64,000 nucleotides of DNA from Streptomyces caniscabiei. Lineage in GTDB: Bacteria > Actinomycetota > Actinomycetes > Streptomycetales > Streptomycetaceae. How positions within the stretch are numbered: the stretch's first letter is position 1; each line of letters begins with the position of its first letter. Below are positions 17,422 through 25,531 of this stretch, piece after piece. The stretch covers positions 62,001-126,000 of the forward strand of contig NZ_JABXWI010000002.1 of assembly GCF_014930365.1 (NCBI RefSeq), read 5' to 3'. Position numbers and translations under genes: made by a program. Below the pieces are notes generated by a model. The model was given only the letters and a program-made list of their open reading frames with translations, was not told where the DNA came from and made no database searches.

Positions 17422-17931
17422 ATGCTGGCCGCCATGAGGCGGACATCCTTTGCGCAGTGGCCCTGCTCGATCGCGCGGACCATGGATCTACTCGGGGACT
17501 GGTGGACACCCTTGGTGCTGCGGGAGGCGTTCTACGGCATCCGGCGGTTCGACGCCTTCCAGGAATCGCTCGGGATCGCCCGCAACACACTGACGGACCG
17601 GCTGCGCCGCCTGGTGGACGAGGGCCTGCTGGAGAAGCGGCCGTACCAGACCGACCCGGTCCGCCACGACTACGTACTCACCGAGATGGGCCGCGACTTC
17701 TACGGCGTACTGCTGGTGATGAACCGGTGGGGGGACCGTTGGCTGGCCGGTGAGGCGGGCCCGCCGGTGACGATGCGTCACGATGCGTGCGGCCGGGAGA
17801 GCCACGCCGAGGTGGTGTGCGCGGCCTGCGGCGAGCCGATGACCGCCGACGACACACACCCCCGAATGGGGCCCGGTTACCCGCCCCACCTGGCCGAACG
17901 GCCTGATGTGCGGGAGCGGTTCGCGGGCTGA
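17422..17931 (+). CDS. HxlR-family transcriptional regulator
   Basis: The 169-residue regulator has the HxlR winged helix at about residues 14-105 (CSIARTMDLLGDWWTPLVLREAF, GIARNTLTDRLRRLVDEGLLEKRPY, YVLTEMGRDF). A C-terminal extension has paired cysteines (HDACGRESH, VCAACGEPM), as in the subgroup with a rubredoxin-like knuckle. The start could be ATG 17422 or ATG 17434. It precedes, in the same direction, an SRPBCC protein and a flavin-dependent oxidoreductase, with a TACGCAA inverted repeat between that it may bind. Confidence 0.9.
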   Translation: MLAAMRRTSFAQWPCSIARTMDLLGDWWTPLVLREAFYGIRRFDAFQESLGIARNTLTDRLRRLVDEGLLEKRPYQTDPVRHDYVLTEMGRDFYGVLLVMNRWGDRWLAGEAGPPVTMRHDACGRESHAEVVCAACGEPMTADDTHPRMGPGYPPHLAERPDVRERFAG

Positions 17932-17960
17932 GTCATCCGGCACAGCCCGTGCGCCCCCTC

Positions 17961-18009
17961 TTGACATGTGGGTCTATCTACGCAACTTTGCTGGTCAGTT
18001 GATTGCGTA
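17961..18009 (+). promoter_or_regulatory. Promoter with TACGCAA/TTGCGTA inverted repeat
   Basis: TTGACA at 17961-17966 can serve as a -35 element. TACGCAACT at 17979-17987 is mirrored by AGTTG...TTGCGTA at 17997-18009 (outer arms TACGCAA 17979-17985 and TTGCGTA 18003-18009). The inverted repeat covers the expected -10 region of the SRPBCC gene, consistent with control by the adjacent HxlR protein. The -10 hexamer itself is not clear. Confidence 0.5.
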
Positions 18010-18041
18010 AGAGTTCTCGGTGCCAGGGAGGCCGCCAGATC

Positions 18042-18575
18042 ATGGAGTGGACGGGCGCGCGCTACGCGGACAGGCCGACGGTGGAGGTCCGAACCTGGAT
18101 CGCCGCCCCACCGACGCGGGTGTGGACCCTGGTGTCCGACATCGGGCTGATGCCGCGGTTGAGCCCCGAACTGGAGTCGGTGCGCTGGCTGGACGACCGC
18201 GACGGCCCCGCGCTCGGAGCCCGGTTCGTCGGCACGAGCAAGCACGAGGCACTGGGTGAGTGGAGCACCACGTCCCACATCGTCGAGTACGAGCCGTCCC
18301 GCGTGCTCGCCTGGGCCGTCGAGGATCCCCAACACCCCACCGCGCTCTGGCGGTTCACCCTGGAGCCGGAGAACGACGGCACGCTGCTGCGGGAGTGGAT
18401 GCAGATGGGGCCCGCCCGTTCGGGCCTCTCGTTCGCCATCGATCACATGCCGGACAAGGAACAGAAGATCGTCTTCGTACGCATGCGGGAGTTCGAGGCC
18501 AACATGACCGTCACCCTGAGGGAGATCAAGAAGCTGGCCGAGGGTGCCGAGGCCGTGGGCGAGGCGGGCCTGTGA
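18042..18575 (+). CDS. SRPBCC-family (polyketide cyclase/START-like) protein
   Basis: The 177-residue protein has the helix-grip fold pattern: VEVRTWIAAPPTRVWTLVSDIGLMPRLSPELESVRW at the start, a beta-rich centre (GARFVGTSKHEALGEWSTTSHIVEYEPSRVLAWAV) and a long C-terminal helix. Family members bind hydrophobic ligands in a cavity; some are cyclases or hydratases. Its TGA overlaps the next gene's ATG, so it probably works with the LLM flavoprotein. ATG 18042 has AGGGAGG upstream. The ligand is unknown. Confidence 0.85.
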   Translation: MEWTGARYADRPTVEVRTWIAAPPTRVWTLVSDIGLMPRLSPELESVRWLDDRDGPALGARFVGTSKHEALGEWSTTSHIVEYEPSRVLAWAVEDPQHPTALWRFTLEPENDGTLLREWMQMGPARSGLSFAIDHMPDKEQKIVFVRMREFEANMTVTLREIKKLAEGAEAVGEAGL

Positions 18576-19630
18576 TGCGTACCTCCACCACGATCGAAGC
18601 CTCCGGGGGCGACTGGCGCCAGATCGTCGACTACGTCACCGAAGCGGAGAAACTCGGCCTGGACATCTGCTGGGTCGCGGAGGCATGGGGTTCGGAGGCA
18701 CCCTCGCCGCTGGGCTACCTCGCCGCGCGAACCGAACGCCTGCTGCTCGGATCGGGCATCATCCAGCTCGGTACCCGCACGCCGATGGCCATCGCCCGTG
18801 CCGCGATCACGCTGTCGCAGATCTCCGAGGGGCGCTTCCTCCTCGGGCTCGGCCCCTCGGGACCGCAGGTGATCGAGGGACTGCACGGGGTGCCGTTCGA
18901 CCGGCCGCTGTCCCGGATGCGCGAGACCGTCGAGATCGTGCGACAGGCCGCCTCGGGCGACAAAGTCTCCTACGCCGGGCGGGAGTTCCGGATCCCGCTG
19001 CCGGGCGAGGCCAGGCCCATGCGTCTGTCGATGCGCGCCGAGTACGACATCCCCGTCTACCTGGCGACCCTCTCGCCGAAGATGCTGCGCCTGACCGGGG
19101 AGATCGCCGATGGATGGCTGGGCACCAGTTTCGTACCCGAGGGCGCGAAGGAGGCGTACTTCGACCACCTGGACGAAGGACTGACCGCCGCCGGTCGCAC
19201 CCGCGCCGACCTCGACATCTGCCAGGGCGCCGAGGTCGCCTTCGCGGAGGACGAGGACGCGCTGCGGGCGATGGTCGCCGGGCGCAAGAAGGAACTGGCG
19301 TTCAGCCTCGGCGGCATGGGATCCGCGACCACGAACTTCTACAACAACGCCTACAGCCGCCAGGGTTGGGCCGAGGTCGCGGCCGAGGTCCGCGAGCGCT
19401 GGCAGGCCGGGGACCGGGACGGCGCGGCCGCCCTCGTCACCGACGAGATGGTGCTGGCGACCACGCTGATCGGCACGGAGGAGATGGTGCGGGAACGGCT
19501 GCGCGTCTGGCGCGCCGCCGGCGTCGACACCGTCCGCTTCTACCCGGCCGGCGACACACTCGACGCCCGGCTCACCACCCTGGGCCGGGCCGTCGAACTG
19601 GTACGTGAGGTCAAGGCCGCCGGCGGGTGA
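18575..19630 (+). CDS. LLM-class flavin-dependent oxidoreductase (probably F420 or FMN)
   Basis: The 351-residue TIM-barrel protein of the luciferase-like family has VTEAEKLGLDICWVAEAWGSEAPSPLGYLAARTERLLLGSGIIQLGTRTP, ISEGRFLLGLGPSGPQVIEG and the C-terminal TTLIGTEEMVRERL. The GSGI..LGTRTP pattern is like that of the F420-dependent methylene-H4MPT reductase group common in actinomycetes. It is translationally coupled to the SRPBCC gene (TGATG overlap), so both likely act on one hydrophobic substrate, under the HxlR protein. The substrate cannot be read from the sequence. Confidence 0.88.
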   Translation: MRTSTTIEASGGDWRQIVDYVTEAEKLGLDICWVAEAWGSEAPSPLGYLAARTERLLLGSGIIQLGTRTPMAIARAAITLSQISEGRFLLGLGPSGPQVIEGLHGVPFDRPLSRMRETVEIVRQAASGDKVSYAGREFRIPLPGEARPMRLSMRAEYDIPVYLATLSPKMLRLTGEIADGWLGTSFVPEGAKEAYFDHLDEGLTAAGRTRADLDICQGAEVAFAEDEDALRAMVAGRKKELAFSLGGMGSATTNFYNNAYSRQGWAEVAAEVRERWQAGDRDGAAALVTDEMVLATTLIGTEEMVRERLRVWRAAGVDTVRFYPAGDTLDARLTTLGRAVELVREVKAAGG

Positions 19631-19778
19631 CTGGCCGTTCGACGAACGGCGACCGGCGAACGACGACGGTGCCGGTCGCCCCACCCTCCCGCCGCCGTGC
19701 CGCGACAACTCCCGTGTCCTGTAAGGGAGTCCGGGGATAGCCTCGGCGCTGTCACGTCCGACGGGGAAGGGCCGGGGT

Positions 19779-20426
19779 ATGCAGGGGCAGGACTGGATCG
19801 CACGTACGGGAGAGCTGTTCGAAGCGGCGATGTTCCGCGGGGACGCGTCCGCGCTCGACCGGTCGGACGACGTGCTGGACGCGGTCGAGGCGCCGCTGGC
19901 CATGGCACGGGGGAAGGTGCTGCACGTCCGGTTCCTGAACGACCGCGAGGAGGACGCCCAGGAGCTGGCGCTGTTCGAGCGCGCGGCCGAGTTGTACGAG
20001 CGTCTGGGGGATGTGCCGGGTGAGGCGGACGCGCTGTTCTGGGTCGGCTGCTGGCATCAGGTGGTCAAGGGCGACGGTGTCACCGGCAGGCCGTACTTCG
20101 AGCGGTCGTACGCGCTGGCGAAATCCGTCGACGACCGGATGACGATGTCCTACGCGATTCGGCATCTCGGCTTCGTCGACAGGGACGCGGGCCGCTTCGA
20201 CCGGGCCCGCGAGCGGCTGACCGAGTCGGTGGCGCTGCGCCGTGAGATCGGCTTCAGGCCCGGGGAGGCGGCCGGCCTGGTGGCACTGGCCTACCTCGCG
20301 GCGGAGACCGGCGACCCGGCGGCGGCGTCCCATCACCTCGACGAGGCACGCTCGGTGGCCGAGAGCTGCGGTGCGAAGGCCGTGTCTGGCTGGATCGAGG
20401 AAGCCCGCACCCACATCCGCTCCTAG
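19779..20426 (+). CDS. TPR-like helical-repeat protein of unknown function
   Basis: The 215-residue soluble protein is built of alpha-helical pairs resembling tetratricopeptide repeats: FERAAELYERLGDVPGEADALFWVG, FERSYALAKSVDDRMTMSYAIRHLG, DRARERLTESVALRREIGFRPGEAAGLVALAYL, ASHHLDEARSVAESCG. No catalytic motif is seen. It stands alone, convergent with the quinone oxidoreductase gene, and ends 48 bases from it. A scaffold or regulatory role is only a guess. Confidence 0.75.
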   Translation: MQGQDWIARTGELFEAAMFRGDASALDRSDDVLDAVEAPLAMARGKVLHVRFLNDREEDAQELALFERAAELYERLGDVPGEADALFWVGCWHQVVKGDGVTGRPYFERSYALAKSVDDRMTMSYAIRHLGFVDRDAGRFDRARERLTESVALRREIGFRPGEAAGLVALAYLAAETGDPAAASHHLDEARSVAESCGAKAVSGWIEEARTHIRS

Positions 20427-20474
20427 GTCCCTCGGTCACACTCCTGGAAGGGCCTCGGCACCTCCCGAGGCACC

Positions 20475-21512
20475 TCAGTCGACCCTGACCACGTACTTGC
20501 CGCGCACTCCGCCCGCCTCCAGCGCCCGGTGTGCCGCCGCCGTCTCCTCCAGGGGGAAGACCGTGTCCACCGCCGGCCGCAGCCGCCCCTCCGTCACCTG
20601 GCGGGCGAGGTCGTCGAAGTGGGCGCGTCCGGGGTTGCCGCTGAAGAAGCGCACCCGGCCGCGTCCGTGGACGGCGCTGGCCGCGATGTAGCCCAGCGAG
20701 GCCACGGGCCGCGTCAGGTCGACGGCGATGGTGACCATGCGACCGCCGGGCTTCAGCAGCCGCCTTACGGTGCGCAGGTCGGTGCCCGCCGTGTCGAGGA
20801 CCACGTCGAACGGTCCCAGCTCCGCCAGGGGCACGGCATGGTGGTCGACGGCGTGGTGGGCACCGAGTGTGCGGACGAAGTCGAGGTTGGCGGCGCGGGC
20901 CAGGCCGGTGACCTCGGCACCGTACGCCTGTCCGAGCTGCACGGCGGCGTTGCCGACGCCACCCGCCGCACCCCGTACGAGCAGCTGTTCGCCGGGGCGC
21001 AGTGCGGCCCTGTCGCGGAGGGCCGTGACGGCGGTGGTGGCCACCGGCAGCGCGGCGGCGGCCACGGGGTCCAGCCCGTCCGGGATCCGGCCGAGCCGCT
21101 CGGGCCGCACCGTCAGGTATTCGGCGGCGCTGCCGAATCCGGAGGTGCGGCCGAGGACGCCCCACACCTGGTCGCCGACCGCGACGCCGGTCGCGCCGGT
21201 GCCGAGTGCGGCGACCTCGCCGGTGAAGTCCAGCCCCATGCGCTGCGGGAACCTCCGGCCGGTGATGAGGCGGGCCCGACCGGAACGGGCCGCCAACTCC
21301 CCGCCGTTCACGCTGAACGCGCGCACCCGCACGAGAACCTCGCCGGGCGCCGGTGCGGGACGGGGCACTCGGCCCACGTACAGCACCTCAGGGCCGCCGA
21401 AGCGGTCGAACAGCACGGCTTTCATCGTGCGGTCGTTCGTCGTTCGGTTCATCGTTCGGTCGTTCGTCGTTCGGTCGTTCGCCATTTGGTCGTTCGTCAT
21501 TCGGTCGTTCAT
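20475..21512 (-). CDS. NADP-dependent quinone oxidoreductase / zinc-less MDR
   Basis: The 345-residue protein is a medium-chain reductase. The body starts MKAVLFDRFGGPEVLYVG, followed by the groove segment RMGLDFTGEVAALG and the nucleotide-binding VRGAAGGVGNAAVQLG; GLARAANLDFVRTLGAHHAVDHHAV lines the NADPH site. The zinc Cys ligands are absent. The most likely start, ATG 21510-21512, has AAGGAGAG 11 bases upstream and adds about 29 residues of repeated NDRT/NDQM units encoded by a short tandem repeat; ATG 21425 (MKAV) would give the normal length. It is divergent from a TetR gene with a shared operator. Confidence 0.88.
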   Translation of the reverse strand: MNDRMTNDQMANDRTTNDRTMNRTTNDRTMKAVLFDRFGGPEVLYVGRVPRPAPAPGEVLVRVRAFSVNGGELAARSGRARLITGRRFPQRMGLDFTGEVAALGTGATGVAVGDQVWGVLGRTSGFGSAAEYLTVRPERLGRIPDGLDPVAAAALPVATTAVTALRDRAALRPGEQLLVRGAAGGVGNAAVQLGQAYGAEVTGLARAANLDFVRTLGAHHAVDHHAVPLAELGPFDVVLDTAGTDLRTVRRLLKPGGRMVTIAVDLTRPVASLGYIAASAVHGRGRVRFFSGNPGRAHFDDLARQVTEGRLRPAVDTVFPLEETAAAHRALEAGGVRGKYVVRVD

Positions 21513-21516
21513 CGTC
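21426..21516. repeat. Short tandem repeat (GGTCGTTC units) at the 5' end of the oxidoreductase gene
   Basis: About eight degenerate copies of CGTTCGGTCGTTC-like units are packed in 90 bases. In the gene's frame they encode repeated Asn-Asp-Arg-Thr. It is AT-richer than the surroundings and looks like replication-slippage expansion of the segment around a start codon. Confidence 0.75.
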
Positions 21517-21578
21517 GCGTTCTCTCCTTCGCCACCAGTGGCCGTGCGGGGGGATCCTGGCGCCCGAGCGTAGGCTGG

Positions 21579-21602
21579 CAAACGGACGAGATCGTCCATT
21601 TG
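21579..21602. promoter_or_regulatory. TetR operator between oxidoreductase and TetR genes
   Basis: CAAACGGACGA is mirrored by TCGTCCATTTG with a 2-bp centre. The core arms are GGACGA 21584-21589 and TCGTCC 21592-21597, flanked by CAAA and TTTG. Its position in the 110-bp divergent region and its length suit a TetR dimer site. Confidence 0.65.
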
Positions 21603-21622
21603 GCCGGAGGTGAGAGACAGCG

Positions 21623-22474
21623 GTGGGGGAACCCTCTCGGATCGCGGGGCAGGACGGGCTGCGGGCGGACGCCCGGCGCAACCGGGAGCGGGGCCTCGCC
21701 GCAGCCCGCCTGGTCTTCGCCGAGCACGGCATCGACGCGCCGATGGCGACGGTGGCGCGCCGGGCGGGGGTCGGCGTGGCGACGCTGTACCGGCGTTTCC
21801 CCACGCGGGACGCCCTGGTGCGGGCCGCGTTCGCGCACCAGATGGAGACCTGTGCCCGCGCGCTCACCGAGGCGCTGGCCGACCCCGATCCGTGGCAGGG
21901 CTTCCAGCGGCTGGTCGAGACGGTCTGCGAACTGCAACGGGAGGAACGGGGTTTCCCGGCCGCGTTCGTCGCGGCCTTCCCGGACAGCACCCGAGAACAC
22001 GCGCCTGCGCGGGAGCGGGCCGAGCGGGACTTCATGACCCTGGTCGGCAGGGCACAGGCGGCGGGCGCACTGCGGGCCGACTTCCACCCCTCCGACCTTG
22101 CCGTGGCCCTGTTGTCCCACTGCGCCCTGGTCACCGCGCTGCCGGGCGACCACGCGGCGTCCCGGCGCCTGGTGGCGTACCTGCTCCAGTCGTTCCGCAC
22201 CGAGGCGGCGCACGGCACGCTCCCGCCGCCGAGCACCCTGTCGCTGCGCAGCCTCCCGCTCACGCCCGCTAGGGCCCTTCTGATGGATCTCCGTGGGAGA
22301 AGGAGCGGCGTCGTGGGGGTCCCTCCCGCTCGAGCGGAGCCGAGAGTGGGGGAGCGTGCGCTCGGCGTGCGGCGTGGAGGGTCTTGTGGCGGAGCCACCT
22401 GGCCCTTCGCGGCGTGCGGCGAGCGTGCGTGCCGGGCGCCGCGACGCCGCGGAGATCCATCAGAAGGGCCCTAG
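21623..22474 (+). CDS. TetR-family regulator with MITE-derived C-terminus
   Basis: The N-terminal helix-turn-helix is at about residues 17-65 (RRNRERGLAAARLVFAEHGIDAPMATVARRAGVGVATLYRRFPTRDALV), followed by a helical ligand domain to about residue 215. At codons 216-217 the reading frame enters an inverted-repeat element (22273-22470). It continues for 66 Arg/Gly-rich residues of the element and stops at TAG 22472-22474 in the right CTAG flank. Removing the element restores a frame ending APSPTGHRVT, about 227 residues, normal for the family. The tail is probably not functional TetR sequence. GTG 21623 follows GGAGG. It likely represses the divergent quinone oxidoreductase. Confidence 0.85.
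   Translation: MGEPSRIAGQDGLRADARRNRERGLAAARLVFAEHGIDAPMATVARRAGVGVATLYRRFPTRDALVRAAFAHQMETCARALTEALADPDPWQGFQRLVETVCELQREERGFPAAFVAAFPDSTREHAPARERAERDFMTLVGRAQAAGALRADFHPSDLAVALLSHCALVTALPGDHAASRRLVAYLLQSFRTEAAHGTLPPPSTLSLRSLPLTPARALLMDLRGRRSGVVGVPPARAEPRVGERALGVRRGGSCGGATWPFAACGERACRAPRRRGDPSEGP
22273..22470. mobile_element. MITE-like element inside the 3' end of the TetR gene, CTAG flanks
   Basis: This 198-bp element has perfect 21-bp terminal inverted repeats beginning GGCCCTTCTGATGGATCTCC, at 22273-22293 and 22450-22470. CTAG flanks it on both sides (22269-22272 and 22471-22474). No transposase is present. The repeats differ from those of the element at 95-255, so two MITE families with the same CTAG preference occur in the window. 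Insertion changed the TetR C-terminus instead of stopping it. Confidence 0.85.
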
Positions 22475-22640
22475 GGCACCCTCACCCACGGGGCACCGCG
22501 TCACGTGACATCGGCGGCGATCCGGAGTCGAGGGCCCGCCGAGCTTGCTGCGTTCGGAGGCGTCCTGCGGCGTGCGCCGCACACCACGGCCTCGCTCGGA
22601 CCTGATGGCCTTGGAGGGCTCCCGCCCTGACAACCCTGGC

Positions 22641-23582
22641 TCAGCCCTGATGCCCCTGGTGGGTCCGGCGGAAGGCGCCCGGCGTCATTCCGGTGTGGCG
22701 GGTGAAGAACTTGCCGAAGTTGGTGGGTTCGAGGAAGCCCAGGCGGCGGGCGATGGTCGCCACCGGCTGGTCGGTGTGGGCCAGCAGGCGCTGTGCCTCC
22801 AGGGCGACCCGGCCGTCGATGACGTGTTTCACGGGCTGCCCGGTGGCGGCCGTACAGGCGCGGGTCAGGGTCTTGACCGTATAGCCGATCCGGTGGGCGT
22901 AGTCGGCGGCGCGGCGGGTCGCGGCGTAGGAGCGTTCCAGCTCGGCGCGGAAGCGGGTGTAGACCTCGCCGCCCGCCTGCGGGTCGACGCCGCCCTCGGA
23001 GGGAGGCAGCCGGTCGATCTGCAACAGCACGGTGGCGAGCAGGAGTTGGAGGATCTCCGCCGACACGGACTGCTCGGGGCGGTAGTACTCGCCCCGGATC
23101 TGGCCCAGCAGGGTGTGCAGCACCGCGTACGACGGACTGGCGCCCAGTTGTCGGCACGCGGGCCCGTACCACTCGTTCACCAGCCGGTCGGCGCTGCTGC
23201 TGTGGGGCGGGAAGGCCGGGGTGAACAGCAGGTGCGTGCCGTTGGCCGTGCCCGGCCGGACGAAGCTCTGGACCTGGCCGGGCCGGACCCGGAGCAGCGT
23301 GCCGGGGCGGCAGGGGTAGGTCACGAAGTCGATCGCGTGTTCCCCTCTGCCCTCCGTGATCAGCGTCAGGGTGTGGAAGTCCACCCGGTGCACCAGGTCG
23401 GGCCGCCTGCCCCGCCGTCGACGCCGTTCGTGCAGCGTGGCCAGGTCGATGATCTCGAAGCCGGGGACCCGCTCCTCGGGCGGATCGAAGTCGAGCCGGA
23501 GGATGGACCCGTCCCGGGCGCGATCGGCTCCCGCAGGATCCGCGTGGACCATCGCGATCTCCAGATGTCCTCGAATGACCAT
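22641..23582 (-). CDS. AraC-family transcriptional regulator
   Basis: The 313-residue regulator has an N-terminal cupin-like sensing domain (about 35-130, VDFHTLTLITEGRGEHAIDFVTYPCRPGTLLRVRPGQVQSFV). The C-terminal double helix-turn-helix (about 215-310) has IGYTVKTLTRACTAATGQPVKHVIDGRVALEAQRLLAHTDQPVATIARRLGFLEPTNFGKFFTRHTGMTPGAFR. It is divergent from the metallo-hydrolase gene 98 bases away and may control it. ATG 23580-23582 begins directly before the conserved domain. Confidence 0.9.
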   Translation of the reverse strand: MVIRGHLEIAMVHADPAGADRARDGSILRLDFDPPEERVPGFEIIDLATLHERRRRRGRRPDLVHRVDFHTLTLITEGRGEHAIDFVTYPCRPGTLLRVRPGQVQSFVRPGTANGTHLLFTPAFPPHSSSADRLVNEWYGPACRQLGASPSYAVLHTLLGQIRGEYYRPEQSVSAEILQLLLATVLLQIDRLPPSEGGVDPQAGGEVYTRFRAELERSYAATRRAADYAHRIGYTVKTLTRACTAATGQPVKHVIDGRVALEAQRLLAHTDQPVATIARRLGFLEPTNFGKFFTRHTGMTPGAFRRTHQGHQG

Positions 23583-23680
23583 GCCGCGTCTTCAGCGTAT
23601 CTCGTCTGCCTGCGCTTTCACGGCGAGAGTTGAGGACATCGAGACGGCGCCGAGCCGCCTCCACCTCAAGGAGCATCCCC

Positions 23681-24460
23681 ATGAACGGCACGGTCACGGT
23701 CCTCGACAAGGGCACGGTTCGCATCCACAGCTACATGTCGCCGGCGGACACCTTCCACACCACCACCCAGCTGATCGAGACCCCGGCCCGGATCATCGCG
23801 ATCGACGCCCAGTTGCTCCCTTCCTACGCCGACGAGGCCGTCACCTACGCCAAGGGCCTGGGCAAGCCGCTGGACCGGCTCATCGTCACGCACGCCCACC
23901 CCGACCACTACAACGGCGCCGCCCGCTTCGGCGTCCCCGTCCACGCCCTACCCGAGGTGCGCGAGCAGATCATCGCCCGCGGGGACAGCCATCTGCCCAC
24001 CGGCGTGGTCATCCCGCTCGCCGAGTTCACCCCGACCGTGGACGTGGCCCCGGGCACCGAGGTCATCGACGGCGTCCCGTTCGTCTTCGAGGCCGTCTCC
24101 GGCGGCGAGGCCGCCGACGAACTGCTCGTCAAGCTGCCGGAACAGGGCGTCCTCGTCGCCCAGGACCTCGTCTACAACGACGTCCACCTCTACCTGGGCA
24201 ACAACGACATCAGCGGCTGGCAGCGGGCCCTCGACGCCCTGGCCGCCGCATCCGGCTACGACACGATCCTCGCCGGCCACGGCCTGCCCTCCGGCCCCGA
24301 CGTCTACGAGGACGTCCGCCGCTACCTCACCGACGCCCACGAACTCCTCGGCGACGACGGCGACGCGTACAAGAAGGCCATCGTCGACCGGTACCCCACC
24401 CACATCGGCCCGTTCATCATCGACATCGCCAACCGGTCCCTCTTCACGGCCGGCAACTGA
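23681..24460 (+). CDS. MBL-fold metallo-hydrolase
   Basis: The 259-residue protein carries the metal-binding THAHPDHYNGA (HxHxDH) motif. A later Asp lies in LVAQDLVYNDVH and a His in DTILAGHGLPSG, so the dinuclear zinc site looks complete. It hydrolyses an unidentified ester, lactone or thioester; quorum-lactone or small-metabolite hydrolases have the same layout. ATG 23681 has AAGGAG nine bases upstream. It is divergent from an AraC regulator. Confidence 0.88.
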   Translation: MNGTVTVLDKGTVRIHSYMSPADTFHTTTQLIETPARIIAIDAQLLPSYADEAVTYAKGLGKPLDRLIVTHAHPDHYNGAARFGVPVHALPEVREQIIARGDSHLPTGVVIPLAEFTPTVDVAPGTEVIDGVPFVFEAVSGGEAADELLVKLPEQGVLVAQDLVYNDVHLYLGNNDISGWQRALDALAAASGYDTILAGHGLPSGPDVYEDVRRYLTDAHELLGDDGDAYKKAIVDRYPTHIGPFIIDIANRSLFTAGN

Positions 24461-24589
24461 ACGCCGGGCAGGGGAACACCGAACGCCGGCGCCCGCGGTG
24501 GGCCCGGCCGCGTCCCGGCGTCCTCCCGCCCCCCGGCTGCGCGTCCGCCGCACGCCCCGCCCCACACGCCGTCAGGCCGAGTCGAACCG

Positions 24590-24976
24590 TCAGACCGAGT
24601 CGAACCGGTCCCGGGCCGTCTCGATGGCGCCCAGATAGCGGTGCGTCCAGTCGCACATGGCGTCGACCGTCGCGCGCAGGGCCCGGCCCGGTTCCGTGAG
24701 GGTGTACTCGACGCGTGGCGGGACGGTCGGGTACACCGTGCGCTCGACCAGGCCGTTGCGCTCCAGCAGCCGCAGGTTCTGTGTGAGCATCTTGTGGCTG
24801 ATGCCCTCGATCTCGGCCCGCAGCTCGGTGAAGCGCAGGGTGCGGTCGCCCACCGCTTCGATGATCAACAGCGCCCACTTGTTGGCGATGTCCGTGAAGA
24901 TCTCCCGCGCCAGGGAATCCGCCCGCGTCACATCGGCTTCGTCCTTGGCCGAGCCGTTGACCAGCTTGGTCACCAT
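24590..24976 (-). CDS. HxlR-family transcriptional regulator
   Basis: The 128-residue single-domain winged helix has REIFTDIANKWALLIIEAVGDRTLRFTELRAEIEGISHKMLTQNLRLLERNGLVERTVYPTVPPRVEYTLTEPG. The usual Cys before the first helix is replaced by Ile-Phe, so it is probably not a thiol sensor. It is divergent from the RidA-like gene (99-bp gap) and probably regulates it. Confidence 0.92.
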   Translation of the reverse strand: MVTKLVNGSAKDEADVTRADSLAREIFTDIANKWALLIIEAVGDRTLRFTELRAEIEGISHKMLTQNLRLLERNGLVERTVYPTVPPRVEYTLTEPGRALRATVDAMCDWTHRYLGAIETARDRFDSV

Positions 24977-25075
24977 CAGGTTCCCCAGTCACCAGAAAGT
25001 GCGTTCTTCCACGTCAGCGCTCACTCTCCTACGGTTCCCGAGTAACCACAAGAGAGCACAAGGAGCCGTACGACC

Positions 25076-25483
25076 ATGGCCATCACCCTGCTGAACCCCG
25101 AGGGACTGCCCCAGATCGGCGTCTACCGCCAGGTGGCGATCGCGTCCGGTACAAGGACGGTGTTCGTCGCTGGACAGGTCTCCTGGGACGCCGACGGAGT
25201 CACGGTCGGCGAGGGCGACCTGGCCGCCCAGGTCGAGCAGTGCTACCTCAACGTGGGCACCGCGCTGGCCGGAGCGGGCGCGTCGTTCGACGACGTCGCG
25301 AAGCTCACCGTCCACGTCGTCGACTGGACGCCGGACAAGATGCCCCTGCTCATGGCCGGGGTGGCCCGGGCGGCCGCGAAGTTGGGAGTCACCCACGCGC
25401 CACCGGCCACGCTGATCGGCGTCGCGGCGCTGGACGTGCCCGGGCATCTGGTCGAGATCGAGGCCACGGCGGTCCTCGACTGA
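25076..25483 (+). CDS. RidA-family (YjgF/YER057c/UK114) protein
   Basis: The 135-residue protein has the chorismate-mutase-like fold: GVYRQVAIASGTRTVFVAGQVSWDADG, AAQVEQCYLNVGTALAGAGASFDDVAKLTVHVVD and PATLIGVAALDVPGHLVEIEATAVLD. The catalytic Arg that RidA deaminases carry near the C-terminus (RxxV) is replaced by PATLIGV. It may therefore not be a classical imine deaminase. A GGAG ribosome site (AAGGAGCC) precedes ATG 25076. It is divergently paired with an HxlR regulator. Confidence 0.88.
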   Translation: MAITLLNPEGLPQIGVYRQVAIASGTRTVFVAGQVSWDADGVTVGEGDLAAQVEQCYLNVGTALAGAGASFDDVAKLTVHVVDWTPDKMPLLMAGVARAAAKLGVTHAPPATLIGVAALDVPGHLVEIEATAVLD

Positions 25484-25531
25484 ACACCGCGTCAGGCCTC
25501 GTACACCGGAGTTACCGCGGCGACCGCCGCC

